Assembly: GCF_024721155.1 (NCBI RefSeq)
Contig: NZ_JAHVAP010000008.1
Location: forward strand, 62,001-126,000
Direction: 5' to 3'
DNA: 64,000 bases
Source: Mucilaginibacter phenanthrenivorans
GTDB taxonomy: Bacteria > Bacteroidota > Bacteroidia > Sphingobacteriales > Sphingobacteriaceae
The notes under the pieces were generated by a model. It searched no databases and had not been told where the DNA came from. It saw nothing but the letters and a program-made list of their open reading frames with translations. This document shows positions 24,914 to 34,442 of this stretch, one piece after another (the first letter of the stretch is position 1; each line of letters opens with the position of its first letter). The translations under genes and the position numbers were made by a program.

Positions 24914-24958
24914 GATTTTCAACCTGTTATGTTGGTAACAACAGGATTGAAACACTAT
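24914..24958 (-). repeat. Element E4 at the 3' end of the first immunity gene
   Basis: Best-formed copy: TTTTCAACCTGTTA and TAACAACAGGATTGAAAC form an imperfect stem around a short loop; ends with ACACTA. It is 9 bp from the stop of the HNH-cassette immunity gene. Confidence 0.8.
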
Positions 24959-24966
24959 CCTACCAA

Positions 24967-25242
24967 CTATTTGCCAGATTCAGTTATTTCCCATTTGGAA
25001 ATGGTGTTTTTCCTGTTAGCGGTGTGGCCCATTTTTAAATCTAAAATTTGTAAAACCGTATTATCTATATCGATTATCTGCTGTAAGCTAACAATCATCA
25101 TATCCTGAAGTGACACAGGTTCACCGTTAAGAAATTGCCATTCACCTTCATTGTCGTGGACTACATATAGTATTGTCCCCGCTTTATTTATTATAGATTT
25201 TAACGTAAAGACCGCTTTGTTTAAATCTTGCTTAATCATCAC
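24967..25242 (-). CDS. Putative immunity protein of the HNH-tip Rhs
   Basis: 91 residues (90 from the second Met). Overlaps the end of the Rhs gene by 11 bp, so translation is coupled. The sequence (FTLKSIINKAGTILYVVHDN, EWQFLNGEPVSLQDMMIVSL) fits small immunity-type proteins that read as a beta-hairpin plus helices; no named family. It should neutralise the HNH nuclease tip in the producing cell. Confidence 0.7.
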   Translation of the reverse strand: MMIKQDLNKAVFTLKSIINKAGTILYVVHDNEGEWQFLNGEPVSLQDMMIVSLQQIIDIDNTVLQILDLKMGHTANRKNTISKWEITESGK

Positions 25243-28200
25243 TTTTGTCTAAATTTTGTTTCTTTGTTATTAACTGTAAGTTACCATTACTATTTGTACC
25301 ACCTTTCGATTTAGGATTTATGTGGTCTCCCTCAACTTGATCCATATCAGCCTTGACACCCTTTTGAGATTGTTTTGATGGGTTCATCGGACTGCCATCT
25401 GCATCACTTTTTAATGATCCTCCATTTTGTTGAGCATTTAATTCTTTTGCATTTTTAAGCTGAGATGGTGAAAAATCCTTACCTTCTGCAATATTTAGAG
25501 GTTGGGGCAGGCCACTATAGTCAACTGGGCCGTTCCATGGTTTAGTCAATGCCGATAAATCTGCAGCAAACCCTTCATTAAATACACTTTTTAGAGCTTG
25601 GGCAGTTGGCGCAACTGCTTGACCAATCCCATCAGTTGCCAATACTGTTGCAACATTGGCTGCTCTGTCTCCAACAACCCCACCAAACGCCTTACCATCC
25701 CCTTTAATTAACGCCTTAACTGCCGTTACTTCAGCATGTACCTGTTGGTAGACCGGAGACATCCTGATCGGCAAGGTGGCAATTTGTCCCGCTGACATTT
25801 TGCTAACCGCTTTTACAGCGCTCTTAGCTGTATTAATGGGATGCCTTAATGCACTATAAGTAGATGTAAAAAAGTTTTTGAAAGAACTTTTCGCTGAATT
25901 CCAGGCATCGCTTATAAATCCTTGACCAGGCCACATGCCATCGGGGTCTTCAAATCTTATGGCGTTATCAAAACCATAAACATATGATGACCATCGCCTT
26001 CCTTTTTCAGCTAGCGGGTCAATTGTCTGCCACCTACCCAACACCGGATCATACAGCCTCGCGCCATAATCATAAACTCCTAACTCCTCCTGCAACTCCT
26101 TCTTATTGTAAAGATATTCATTTTTTAAATTAGGTGTAGGCGGTGTGCGATTTATTTCCATGCCAAAAGCATAATAATCGTCGGTTTGTATAGCTATGGC
26201 TGAACCCGAAACTGTTGAAAAATTCAGCCTGTTGTTACCTAAATGGTCGGTTAATGTATACTCATAGTTATAAGTACTACCGTTAGGGACGGCGCGACCA
26301 TCCTGGGTTTCGATGAAACTGATAACCGGAGAAGTAGTAGTTGTACCCGTATACTGGATACCACTAATGTAGTCGGTTGTGATAGTACCCGATACTTTTC
26401 TAAGTTTTTCCCCTTCTGAATCATAGGTATAGGTAATCGGTATCCCTGAGGCAGTAACTGTTTGCGGCAGATTTAACAAGTTATAAGCAGTGATACTTTT
26501 GTTTTTCGTAGCGTCACTGGTATAGTTGCTGTTTGTCAAATTACCGTTTCCGTCGTACTGATAAGTCCAGCCGCCATGCAGCAAGCCAATATCTGATGTG
26601 GTAGCATCGTTAATACTTTGCAGCTGGTTGGTCGAGCTGTAAACATAGGCCAGGTCATCGGTAAGTGAGGCGCTTCCGGTTGAGCGCTTCAGCGTAAGGA
26701 TATTCCCCATTAAATCATAGCTGATGTTCTTCTCATTATAATTATCGGAAGAGGAAGCATCAGTTAACCTGTTTAACGGGTCGTATCTATAACCATAGGT
26801 TTTGCCTATCGGTGAGGTGGCGGTTCCCCAACTCTGCATGGCTATATTGCCGTTGTACTGCTTCACCGGCGTAATGCCGTTTTGCAGGGTATCGGTATTA
26901 TACTGCAACTGCTCGGCAAACAACCCGGCGCTGGTTTTTGCCAGCCAGCCGCGCTCATTGTAAATATTGGTAACGGTTTGCAAAAAGTTTACACTGTCGG
27001 TACTGTGCAGCTTTGTGCGCCGCAACTGGCCGATCTCGTTACAATCGATTTTCGACAGCATGATCCTGGTAGCAGGGTTAGGTGCATTGTTGCCAACGGT
27101 GATCTGTTCCCAGCTGGAAGTTTTTCTGCCAACCTGGTCATAATTGTATTGGTTGGCAATGGTTAATGCCAATGTCGCTGTGGTATTGCCGGCATCTTTT
27201 ACGCGGTGCAATCTTGTCGTAGTTGTAACTGCGTTTGTGAAATTGTAGGTGCTGCTGATCTCGTCATAATTATATGGGCTTAGCTGCGCATTCAAATAAT
27301 GCTGCTGGTAGCTTTTGATGTTTCTGCCAAAACCATCGTAATAATGGGCAGTCCAGAGCATATCCGTTGGCGCGTTCAGCACCGCCGTCTTTGTGGCGGT
27401 GATCAGGCCCTTAGTCATGCTGCTGGTCCCGGTCGGCGCGGTAAACCCTGCGGGAATGCCGGGGATATTGTTATAATCATCAAAGTAATTGACGGATAAA
27501 ATGGTGGTTAGGGTAGGGTAGCTGGTTACATGGTAACCGGCGGTGTTATCGGTGTAATCCCGGTAATCCCATTGCGCGCCGGCATAAATACTGGCCTGCA
27601 GGGTTGCCAGTGGTATTGTAGAACCTGCGTTCCATAAGCCAGTCATAAATACCCTGCCCTGCGCATCATACTTATTTACCACCCACTGGTTATTCAGCCG
27701 CTGCAAGCTATCCTGCGTTAATACCGGCTGATCGAGCCTGTTGTAAACGATGAAATCCCAGCCCTTGCCGGGGATCATTTTCTGGGTTGGCCGTTCGCGG
27801 TCGTCATACCTGTATTGGTAGCAGTAGTTTTTAAGCTGAGCAGTCGTTGGAATGCCGGTGGCAACATCAGGGTTAGCGCCCGGCGGCAATACGTAGGCGA
27901 GGTTCCCCACTTCGTCATAAACATAATAAGTGCTCAGCATTTCAACAGCGGGTGTTGCCAAAGCATTATTAAGGTTATAGGTTCGTTTTAAAACTACACG
28001 GCCGTTTTTGTCGGTGTATGTTTCCATGCTGTTCAGGCAGCCGTCGGTTGCCGGTTTCCAGTTTTCGTTTCGGCTGATGGTTTCGGTTAACTGTCCTGTT
28101 CCGTAAAACGGAGTAGCAGCCCTTGTTAAAACCCTGCTGTTGTTGCTATTGGTTGTAGCCACATAGAACGCAACTTTTTTGCAGCCGGGATTATTGACTG

Positions 28201-29128
28201 TCGCCGTTCCGCTGAATGTGCTTTGGTCATTAGCGGTGTACAGCATCTTCATGGTATGCCCGGCGCTGTTCGGGTCGCCGTTTCCCGGCAGTTGCCAGTC
28301 GGCTCCCGGTGCGCCTTGTTCCACCAGGCGGTTTAATGGGGATGGTTCAAAGCCGGTAGTTGCTGATGGAAAAGCGGTATTCACAACGCCGTTCGGCTGT
28401 TGTGTAAGTGTTGAGCTGTTGGTAGGGTTGTAGAAATATGCCTGTCCCGCCAGCGGCGTCAGCGCATCACTCTTATAGCTCCCGTCACTCGTCCCCGAGC
28501 TAAGCGCATAAGGCAAATACTTCTTCACCTCACGCCCTATGGAATCATATTCCATGGGCTGCACCAAATCATTGGTGCCGGGCGAGGCCTTTACCTGCAC
28601 GGTTTGGATGGGGCGGCCCAGCCCGTCGAAATAGGTGATGGACTGCATCAGGTCACAGATCGTGCGGCCGCGCAGCATGCTCGTGTCGGTAATGCCGGCT
28701 ACCCTCGGCGTCGAGGTCATGATGTATGTTTTATCCACGCTGGGCGCCGCAGCCAGCGGGAAGCAATTTGAAATGTACAAATGCAGGTATTGCCCCGCTG
28801 TCGGCACAAAGCCAAAGGTCGGCACAGCCGAAATATGGTTGTTATGAAAGTAATTCCCCGGTGCGGGTGTGCCCGTCATGGGGGTTGTTACGTAGGTCTG
28901 GGAGTGGGAGCTCAAAGCTGAAAGCAAAAAGCTTAAAGCCAGGAGCAATTTCCCGAAGCGGGTGAAGGAGCTGAAAGCTGAAAGCGAAAAGCTTAAAGCC
29001 GGGAGCACCCATCCGTACCTGTTTTTTATGTTGAGATGTGTTGCCACGGTTGTCTGTTTTAAATTGTTAAAAACATTTTTATATTCATCATATGCCTCCG
29101 GCTTTCCCGGGCTTTTCGCTTTTTTCAA
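25232..29128 (-). CDS. Full-length DUF6443/Rhs toxin with HNH nuclease tip
   Basis: 1298 residues from TTG 29128; later GTG or TTG codons giving a start nearer the signal peptide (KLLLALSFLLSALSSHSQ) are equally likely. Order: signal peptide, DUF6443 region (TPRVAGITDTSMLRGRTICD, YFDGLGRPIQTV), YD repeats, Rhs core (DHLGNNRLNF, YDYGARLYDP, RFEDPDGMWPG), ~190-residue linker ending LSALTKP, and tip with GDHINPKSKGGTNSNGN (His1269, Asn1283), an HNH nuclease without zinc Cys. It should be exported and deliver the tip to competitors, by analogy with Rhs toxins; the secretion route is unknown. Immunity gene overlaps its end. The signal-peptide DNA consists partly of word-array sequence (W5). Confidence 0.88.
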   Translation of the reverse strand: MKKAKSPGKPEAYDEYKNVFNNLKQTTVATHLNIKNRYGWVLPALSFSLSAFSSFTRFGKLLLALSFLLSALSSHSQTYVTTPMTGTPAPGNYFHNNHISAVPTFGFVPTAGQYLHLYISNCFPLAAAPSVDKTYIMTSTPRVAGITDTSMLRGRTICDLMQSITYFDGLGRPIQTVQVKASPGTNDLVQPMEYDSIGREVKKYLPYALSSGTSDGSYKSDALTPLAGQAYFYNPTNSSTLTQQPNGVVNTAFPSATTGFEPSPLNRLVEQGAPGADWQLPGNGDPNSAGHTMKMLYTANDQSTFSGTATVNNPGCKKVAFYVATTNSNNSRVLTRAATPFYGTGQLTETISRNENWKPATDGCLNSMETYTDKNGRVVLKRTYNLNNALATPAVEMLSTYYVYDEVGNLAYVLPPGANPDVATGIPTTAQLKNYCYQYRYDDRERPTQKMIPGKGWDFIVYNRLDQPVLTQDSLQRLNNQWVVNKYDAQGRVFMTGLWNAGSTIPLATLQASIYAGAQWDYRDYTDNTAGYHVTSYPTLTTILSVNYFDDYNNIPGIPAGFTAPTGTSSMTKGLITATKTAVLNAPTDMLWTAHYYDGFGRNIKSYQQHYLNAQLSPYNYDEISSTYNFTNAVTTTTRLHRVKDAGNTTATLALTIANQYNYDQVGRKTSSWEQITVGNNAPNPATRIMLSKIDCNEIGQLRRTKLHSTDSVNFLQTVTNIYNERGWLAKTSAGLFAEQLQYNTDTLQNGITPVKQYNGNIAMQSWGTATSPIGKTYGYRYDPLNRLTDASSSDNYNEKNISYDLMGNILTLKRSTGSASLTDDLAYVYSSTNQLQSINDATTSDIGLLHGGWTYQYDGNGNLTNSNYTSDATKNKSITAYNLLNLPQTVTASGIPITYTYDSEGEKLRKVSGTITTDYISGIQYTGTTTTSPVISFIETQDGRAVPNGSTYNYEYTLTDHLGNNRLNFSTVSGSAIAIQTDDYYAFGMEINRTPPTPNLKNEYLYNKKELQEELGVYDYGARLYDPVLGRWQTIDPLAEKGRRWSSYVYGFDNAIRFEDPDGMWPGQGFISDAWNSAKSSFKNFFTSTYSALRHPINTAKSAVKAVSKMSAGQIATLPIRMSPVYQQVHAEVTAVKALIKGDGKAFGGVVGDRAANVATVLATDGIGQAVAPTAQALKSVFNEGFAADLSALTKPWNGPVDYSGLPQPLNIAEGKDFSPSQLKNAKELNAQQNGGSLKSDADGSPMNPSKQSQKGVKADMDQVEGDHINPKSKGGTNSNGNLQLITKKQNLDKSDD

Positions 29129-29183
29129 AGCTTTCTGCTTTAAGCTTTCTGCTTTAAGCTTTTCACGGCTTTCAGCTTTAAGG
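28905..29183. repeat. Word array W5 (AAAGCTT type), partly inside the Rhs signal peptide
   Basis: AAAGCTGAAAGC, AAAAGCTTAAAGCC occur twice at 28916-29006, inside the N-terminal coding region, where they encode LSFSLSAFS and LSFLLSALS. Related words (AAGCTTTCTGCTTTAAGC) fill the gap to the upstream gene at 29128-29183. Confidence 0.75.
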
Positions 29184-32100
29184 TTTATAATGATAATCAG
29201 TGTGCTTCACCAAATTGCCGTCCTTGTCCTTCACGTTTATGAGGCGCAGGTAATTGTCATAGTCGTAGGTGGTGGTTTCGCCTTTGGCGTCAATCATCCC
29301 GGTTATGCCGCTTACCGGGTCGAACACCAGGTTGCTCATTTGTGCATCGCTGGGGTAAACCGCAACATCGTCTATATAATCGCTTGCGCTAAAGGTTTTG
29401 CTGCCCGTATAGGCCTCGCTATGGTAATCCCAAAGGCTGCCGTTCTTCTGGAACCAGCTGATGACATAGGTTTTACCAACGGGTGGCGTAAAGCTTACCG
29501 TATAGGCGCTGTGGTTGCTGCGCAGTCCGGTATGGTGATTGGCAGTATCTGCGGTGGCAGAAAACTCGAAGCTTTGGTACCAGATCTCGTTCGCGGCAGC
29601 GTTCTTCACCTCGGCAACGGGCAGCAGGTTGTAATAGCCCCACAAATAGCTGCTTGCAGGTCCGTGCGATTTGGATTGCGACAATAAACCGCCGCTGCTG
29701 TTATAAGCATAAAAGTTCAGCCGGGTATCATAGCTGCCCGTGGTTTTGGTCTGGATGCTGTCGGGCTCGTACACATGGTTGCCAAAATCGCCGTAATTGG
29801 TCTTTACCGACTCCTGCATAACACTGTTCTTCCAATATTGCTGCTCAATAACGGGTTCGATATCGTTATCGTCAATCATGGCCTGGTAGGGCACGGTAAC
29901 ACCTGCCTGCACCATATCGCTGGGGTATTTGTAAACAGATTGCTGCAAAATGCCGTCGCTGCCAGTGTTTTGGGTTTCGCTCACCAAAAGGTTGGTGGTG
30001 TCGCGGTAAATGTCCACCTTATAAGTGCTTACGGGGTTGGCCCCGGCAAGGTCATAGGTGGTGGTGGTTACCGTATCGGGGTAGATCCATTGCGACACCA
30101 AAAAGTAACCTGAAATATCGAAAGGGGTAAACATGGATTCGCGAGGCGGATCGTAAATGGTGCGCGGCGGGTAATTCTTACGGACGATGTAATTGATCTG
30201 TTCCCGGTACTTCCGGGGATCTATGGTGGTATGTGTTGCAGTTTTGCTCACTATGCGGTACTGGTGGCTGCCTGCCGTATCGCTTGTGGTAACAAATGTT
30301 TGGCTCAAGCCTTCTATCCCGGTAGGGAAATCAAAATTGGAAAGGGGGGAGCCGGGGATCACCGTGCCGCGGAAAATAAATGCATCGATACCCGGGTTGG
30401 CAAAAATATATTGGTGCTCGGTACCGCCGTTATTCCACAGGGTATCCTGCAGCTCAATCACGTTGCTGTAATAAATATGGCTGCCTGTAAAATAGGTAAG
30501 GGGCGAAAGCGGGGCCGAGTAGGCTACCGGGTAGGTGCATATTTGCACCCGGTTTTCAAAATCAACGGTGTCCTGGCAGTAGGTTCCCTGCACCTGGGTT
30601 GAATAATACTTGTTGGGGTCGGCATCTGCCCTTACCCTGGCAGATGATTTATCCTGCGAGGTAAGCGCCGCGTACACATATTTTTTTGTGAGCGGCTTCC
30701 CAACAAGGGGGCTGGAGATATTTTTAGCCAGCCGCATGCCGCCGGCAGGGTAGTTGGCATACACAACCGGGCCGGGTTGCTGGTAGGTGTATGATACCGT
30801 GCCCACCAGCCTGTCGCTTTGTACAATCAGCTTTATTGTAAAATTACCACCGATTTTAAATGCGCGGTCATAGGTTCCTTTTGCAAATTTTTCCGAGTAA
30901 TATTCCGACCCATCGGCGTTAATGATCTTAAACATCACAAACTGGTGCACCGGATCTATGGTGCCAGTACCAACGGAATCGCACTGGATGTGGAAATTGA
31001 TATGCTGTGATGTATATAAATATAAGGGCGACGAGGCAGTCTGCTGACCCCTGTCCCCGGTGCCGGTTTGTGAAAGGCTCACGCTGGTAGGCGGCGGGAA
31101 TATAATGCGGCCCTCATAAATAGTATTGGGTTCGTATATCAGGGTATCCGAACCTTTTGTGGGGTAGGTGATCTTGCTCATCAGCCCCATATAAGCATAG
31201 CTGCCGCTGGGGTTTCGGTAAGCTAAGCCAGATGGAAATAGCGTCGAAATTGAGGCGTCATTAGCAGTCGGGATCAAATTTTGATTGTTAGCCCCGTTAA
31301 AATATCCCCAATAATCCTGCGCGAATGAAAGGCGCGAAGCCAACCCATTGATATTATTATACTGCATGGTATGCGTTTGCGGCTGCATGCCGGCGGCGCT
31401 GCGGGTAACCGAGGTTAAAAACGGCCTGATGCTTAGGATGCTGCTGTTGCCGTAAGCATTGTAATAGCTTGAATTGCTTGCTATCGTATAGCTCAGGGCG
31501 TAGCTGTTGTACGGCTCCGCAGCACGTGAGGTGGTATCGGTTAACTGCCTTTTATAAAACTGTACGTCTTTTAAAAGCGAATCGCCTAAAATATCCGTCC
31601 GTGATTCATAATTGAAAATGGCAGTCTCAAACTTTGAGTTGATGGATTTTAACATGACCCCGGTTGTAACCAGGTCGCTGAAACAAATGTTACTGAAGGT
31701 GCCGGGGCCGCATTGATCGCTTGGATGGCACGGGTTAAGAATACTGCTGGCATTAGGCTGGATGGTCTGCGAGACGTCAGACAGGTAGCTGAAGCTTACC
31801 GTTTGATAGGTAAGCCAAATGTATTCGCCCGTATAGCGCTGTACGCTTTTGAGGTACCAGGCATTAGGGATGGGCAGCCCGTAATTTTTACCGCAGGCGG
31901 TGCCAACCCCGGTCGGGTTGGTTTTGGAGGTTTCGGTAGCGCCCGATCCGCCAAAGCAATATTTGGTGCCTTTGGGATCGATCACCATAAACGTCCAGTT
32001 GCCGGTGTATTCACCATGAAAATTGGTTTTTATTTTCAAGTTACTGGCCGAGATAAACACCACTTTGGTTTTATCATTTGGGTCGAGGTAGAACTTTCCG

Positions 32101-32618
32101 TTATAGCCGTTAAAATCAAAGCTGAAAATGTCTACCTGGGTGTCCTGTCCCGTTGGGTTCAGCGTTGCATCATTGATATAATCGTACACCGTCTGGGTTG
32201 TCTGGCTGATATCGGCAGTGGAGGGCGGGGGCAGCCAGTTGTTGCTTTCATCGGGATTGTTGTAAACCGTGCGGGTAATTACTCCCCCTGCGTTTAAAAC
32301 CCAGCTCATCCCCGTGCGTGAAGCATTCTGGTTTACTAAAATACCATTTCCCGAATTATAGGAAAGGCTGATGGGTACGTCAACCTTGCCGGCTTTAATG
32401 TCGCCCATAGGTATGGAAGCGCTCACAGATCCGGCCGAAAGGCTCACCGGCAAACCGCTATACCGGGTAATTTCGAACGCGTTTGGCGCGGGCGGCAAAA
32501 CCGTAGTTAATGCCAGCGAGGCCATGGGCTGCGTTGGATTAGGATGCTGCGCGGCTGCGTTAAACCAAAGCAGCAACAGGAGCATAATAATGTTTATATT
32601 TTTATTAAATGGATTCAT
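29178..32618 (-). CDS. SpvB-like/YD-repeat protein preceding the Rhs toxin
   Basis: 1146 residues. Signal peptide (MNPFNKNINIIMLLLLLWFNAAAQ), then a region like the N-terminal halves of SpvB/TcB-type proteins (YSGLPVSLSAGSVSASIPMG, VPISLSYNSGNGILV, GMSWVLNAGGVITRTV), long beta-rich body, and YD-type repeats at the end (GETTTYDYDNYLRLINVKDK). In Bacteroidetes such a gene commonly precedes a DUF6443 Rhs gene, as here with 50 bp between. The pair may build the encapsulating shell, by analogy with TcB/TcC; this is inference. No toxin tip. Confidence 0.8.
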   Translation of the reverse strand: MNPFNKNINIIMLLLLLWFNAAAQHPNPTQPMASLALTTVLPPAPNAFEITRYSGLPVSLSAGSVSASIPMGDIKAGKVDVPISLSYNSGNGILVNQNASRTGMSWVLNAGGVITRTVYNNPDESNNWLPPPSTADISQTTQTVYDYINDATLNPTGQDTQVDIFSFDFNGYNGKFYLDPNDKTKVVFISASNLKIKTNFHGEYTGNWTFMVIDPKGTKYCFGGSGATETSKTNPTGVGTACGKNYGLPIPNAWYLKSVQRYTGEYIWLTYQTVSFSYLSDVSQTIQPNASSILNPCHPSDQCGPGTFSNICFSDLVTTGVMLKSINSKFETAIFNYESRTDILGDSLLKDVQFYKRQLTDTTSRAAEPYNSYALSYTIASNSSYYNAYGNSSILSIRPFLTSVTRSAAGMQPQTHTMQYNNINGLASRLSFAQDYWGYFNGANNQNLIPTANDASISTLFPSGLAYRNPSGSYAYMGLMSKITYPTKGSDTLIYEPNTIYEGRIIFPPPTSVSLSQTGTGDRGQQTASSPLYLYTSQHINFHIQCDSVGTGTIDPVHQFVMFKIINADGSEYYSEKFAKGTYDRAFKIGGNFTIKLIVQSDRLVGTVSYTYQQPGPVVYANYPAGGMRLAKNISSPLVGKPLTKKYVYAALTSQDKSSARVRADADPNKYYSTQVQGTYCQDTVDFENRVQICTYPVAYSAPLSPLTYFTGSHIYYSNVIELQDTLWNNGGTEHQYIFANPGIDAFIFRGTVIPGSPLSNFDFPTGIEGLSQTFVTTSDTAGSHQYRIVSKTATHTTIDPRKYREQINYIVRKNYPPRTIYDPPRESMFTPFDISGYFLVSQWIYPDTVTTTTYDLAGANPVSTYKVDIYRDTTNLLVSETQNTGSDGILQQSVYKYPSDMVQAGVTVPYQAMIDDNDIEPVIEQQYWKNSVMQESVKTNYGDFGNHVYEPDSIQTKTTGSYDTRLNFYAYNSSGGLLSQSKSHGPASSYLWGYYNLLPVAEVKNAAANEIWYQSFEFSATADTANHHTGLRSNHSAYTVSFTPPVGKTYVISWFQKNGSLWDYHSEAYTGSKTFSASDYIDDVAVYPSDAQMSNLVFDPVSGITGMIDAKGETTTYDYDNYLRLINVKDKDGNLVKHTDYHYKP

Positions 32619-32685
32619 TGATATTAAATTTTAAGAGTTAGAAATAGGGTAACCGGCATTGCAGGATACTATTGATGATGCCTTC

Positions 32686-33930
32686 TTATTGCTTCCTTTT
32701 CAATTCGTCAATTTCCTTTTGTTGTTGCTGCAATTTTTTATCCTGCTCTATCATATACAGCGTCAATTCCTCCACCTTTTGCAGCAATACCCTGTTCATT
32801 TCGCCCAGGTTAAGGCCGTTTTGTTTTACGTCCTGTTCGGTAGGTACGTCGGGCAGGTGGTGATTGGCGTCGATATAGGTTTTAATTTCGGTAAGGGCAG
32901 GGAGGCGGTAGCCTGTTTTGAACACATAATCGGGCCAGTTGGCATTCAACTTTACCCACAGGGCAGTGGCGATGGCGCTGCCGTTTACCGCCAGCTTGTA
33001 GCCTTTGGGGTCGGTTGTTCCGATACTTATATTGCCTGCGTTATCAATCCTCATTCTTTCAGAGCTGGCGGTTCCACCGTTAGTCGTTGTGGAAAAACTC
33101 AAATAGGAGCCGTTTGTGCCGCCGGTCCAGTCCTCGGATGCAAATCCCGAAATGCTTGCTGCATATTTATAGGTAAGGGGAGCAACCGAATTATTTGGCG
33201 CGCCAAATCCAAGGAAGCCCAGGCGCTGGTCTGTTGCGTTTGGTTCCGTATTTGTAATCGCCAAAAGGCCGCCGCCCGAACCTCCGCCCAGGGTACCGGA
33301 ACTTATTGAGCGAACACCCACGCTAGTTGCGGTTGCCAGTACATCCAGCGCTGTTACCGGCGCAGTTGTTCCCATGCCAATCTTGCCGTCATAAGTAATC
33401 GTTAAACGGTCTGTCGAACTGGTGACCAGCGACAGGGAGGGCACATTGGCATACCCGATGGATGATTCCAGTACCATGCCGCCGTTTTTTCCGGATTCAC
33501 CAACACTGCTTTCGCTGCTCATTTTGAGCAGTAAACCCAACCTGCGATTCACCGCGGTGACGTCGACCCCGGCATGCCTGATGGTCATCAATTCTTCGTA
33601 GGTGCCCGGCGCACTGCCGGTAAAGACTTCCACATTGGGGGTTACGGATGAAAACATGGGTACACCTGCCGAAATCGGTGATGGTGCACTGATGCCAAAG
33701 GAAGCCTTGCCCGAAACGCTCAGGCCGTTTGCAGGCGCTGCCGCACTACCTGCAAATGTGCCGACAGCCAGGGCGCCCTTAACATCGAGCAATGATAGTG
33801 GAGTGGTGGTTCCAATGCCTACGCCGCCGGTGTTACTATTGTAAATATTGGCGCCGCTGATGGTCCACTGTGCAGTTGCGCACTGAAAGGCGCATAAAAA
33901 GGGGATGATTAAAAAAAAGGCTGATTTCAT
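32686..33930 (-). CDS. Secreted tail-fibre-like protein with coiled-coil C terminus
   Basis: 414 residues. Signal peptide (to AQWTISG), glycine-rich beta-repeat segments starting with GGVGIGTTTPLSLLDVKG and KIGMGTTAPVTALDV, as in phage-fibre-like proteins of Bacteroidetes, then the recurrent C-terminal block LPALTEIKTYIDANHHLPDVPTEQDV and a coiled coil (KVEELTLYMIEQDKKLQQQQ). It is trimeric in similar proteins, which is inference here. It is the first gene of the Rhs cluster on this strand (67 bp gap to the next) and may help target binding. Confidence 0.75.
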   Translation of the reverse strand: MKSAFFLIIPFLCAFQCATAQWTISGANIYNSNTGGVGIGTTTPLSLLDVKGALAVGTFAGSAAAPANGLSVSGKASFGISAPSPISAGVPMFSSVTPNVEVFTGSAPGTYEELMTIRHAGVDVTAVNRRLGLLLKMSSESSVGESGKNGGMVLESSIGYANVPSLSLVTSSTDRLTITYDGKIGMGTTAPVTALDVLATATSVGVRSISSGTLGGGSGGGLLAITNTEPNATDQRLGFLGFGAPNNSVAPLTYKYAASISGFASEDWTGGTNGSYLSFSTTTNGGTASSERMRIDNAGNISIGTTDPKGYKLAVNGSAIATALWVKLNANWPDYVFKTGYRLPALTEIKTYIDANHHLPDVPTEQDVKQNGLNLGEMNRVLLQKVEELTLYMIEQDKKLQQQQKEIDELKRKQ

Positions 33931-34280
33931 ATAAAAAGTTTTAAAGGGTTAAAATGAATTGATGTTTATGTGTTAATTGCTGGGTTAGCGATGTGTCTTA
34001 ATTAGTGAATTAGTGATACGTGTCGAGGTGTTACATCTTAATTAGTTAGCTGGTTATTGTTGATTTTGGATTTTTAATTGTGAATTGATGATTGGTTTTA
34101 GGTTGAATTTTGGGCAAAGCTGATCCGCTGAGACTGAAGGTCTCATAATTTTATGCAGGCTTGTTTGTTACTGTTGCTGATTTTTAGGGGTATTCTTCAT
34201 TCGTTAAGGTGTTAGGTGTTTGTTTTAATGTTTAACGCTTAAATATAAAAAAATTACCGGTCAAAAAATAAACTGGTACT

Positions 34281-34372
34281 AAGTCAACAGTCATTAGCCG
34301 CAAGTCTTAAGTCAAATCCAGTTTTTTTAGACTCATAACTCAAGACTTTCGAGTCAGGACTTAACATCAATT
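34281..34372. repeat. Word array W6 (AGTCTTA type), inverted
   Basis: ACTAAGTCAACAGTC, CAAGTCTTAAGTC on one side and GACTCATAACTCAAGACTT, GAGTCAGGACTTA on the other, around a poly-T loop. Confidence 0.75.
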
Positions 34373-34412
34373 CCCGGTTGAGGCCTCATTACAAATATCG
34401 GGCTTCTCAAAA

Positions 34413-34442
34413 CAAAAAGTGCTGACACTGTTTTGTCAGCAC
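34413..34442 (-). terminator. Rho-independent terminator
   Basis: GTGCTGACA (34419-34427) pairs with TGTCAGCAC (34434-34442), loop 6 nt, followed on minus strand by TTTTTGTTTTG. A third stop behind the two copies in the duplicated unit. Confidence 0.75.

Noticed and set aside
28962..29687. 241-residue plus-strand ORF over the Rhs gene pair
   Set aside because: Shadow of two long minus-strand genes whose reading frames and families are clear.
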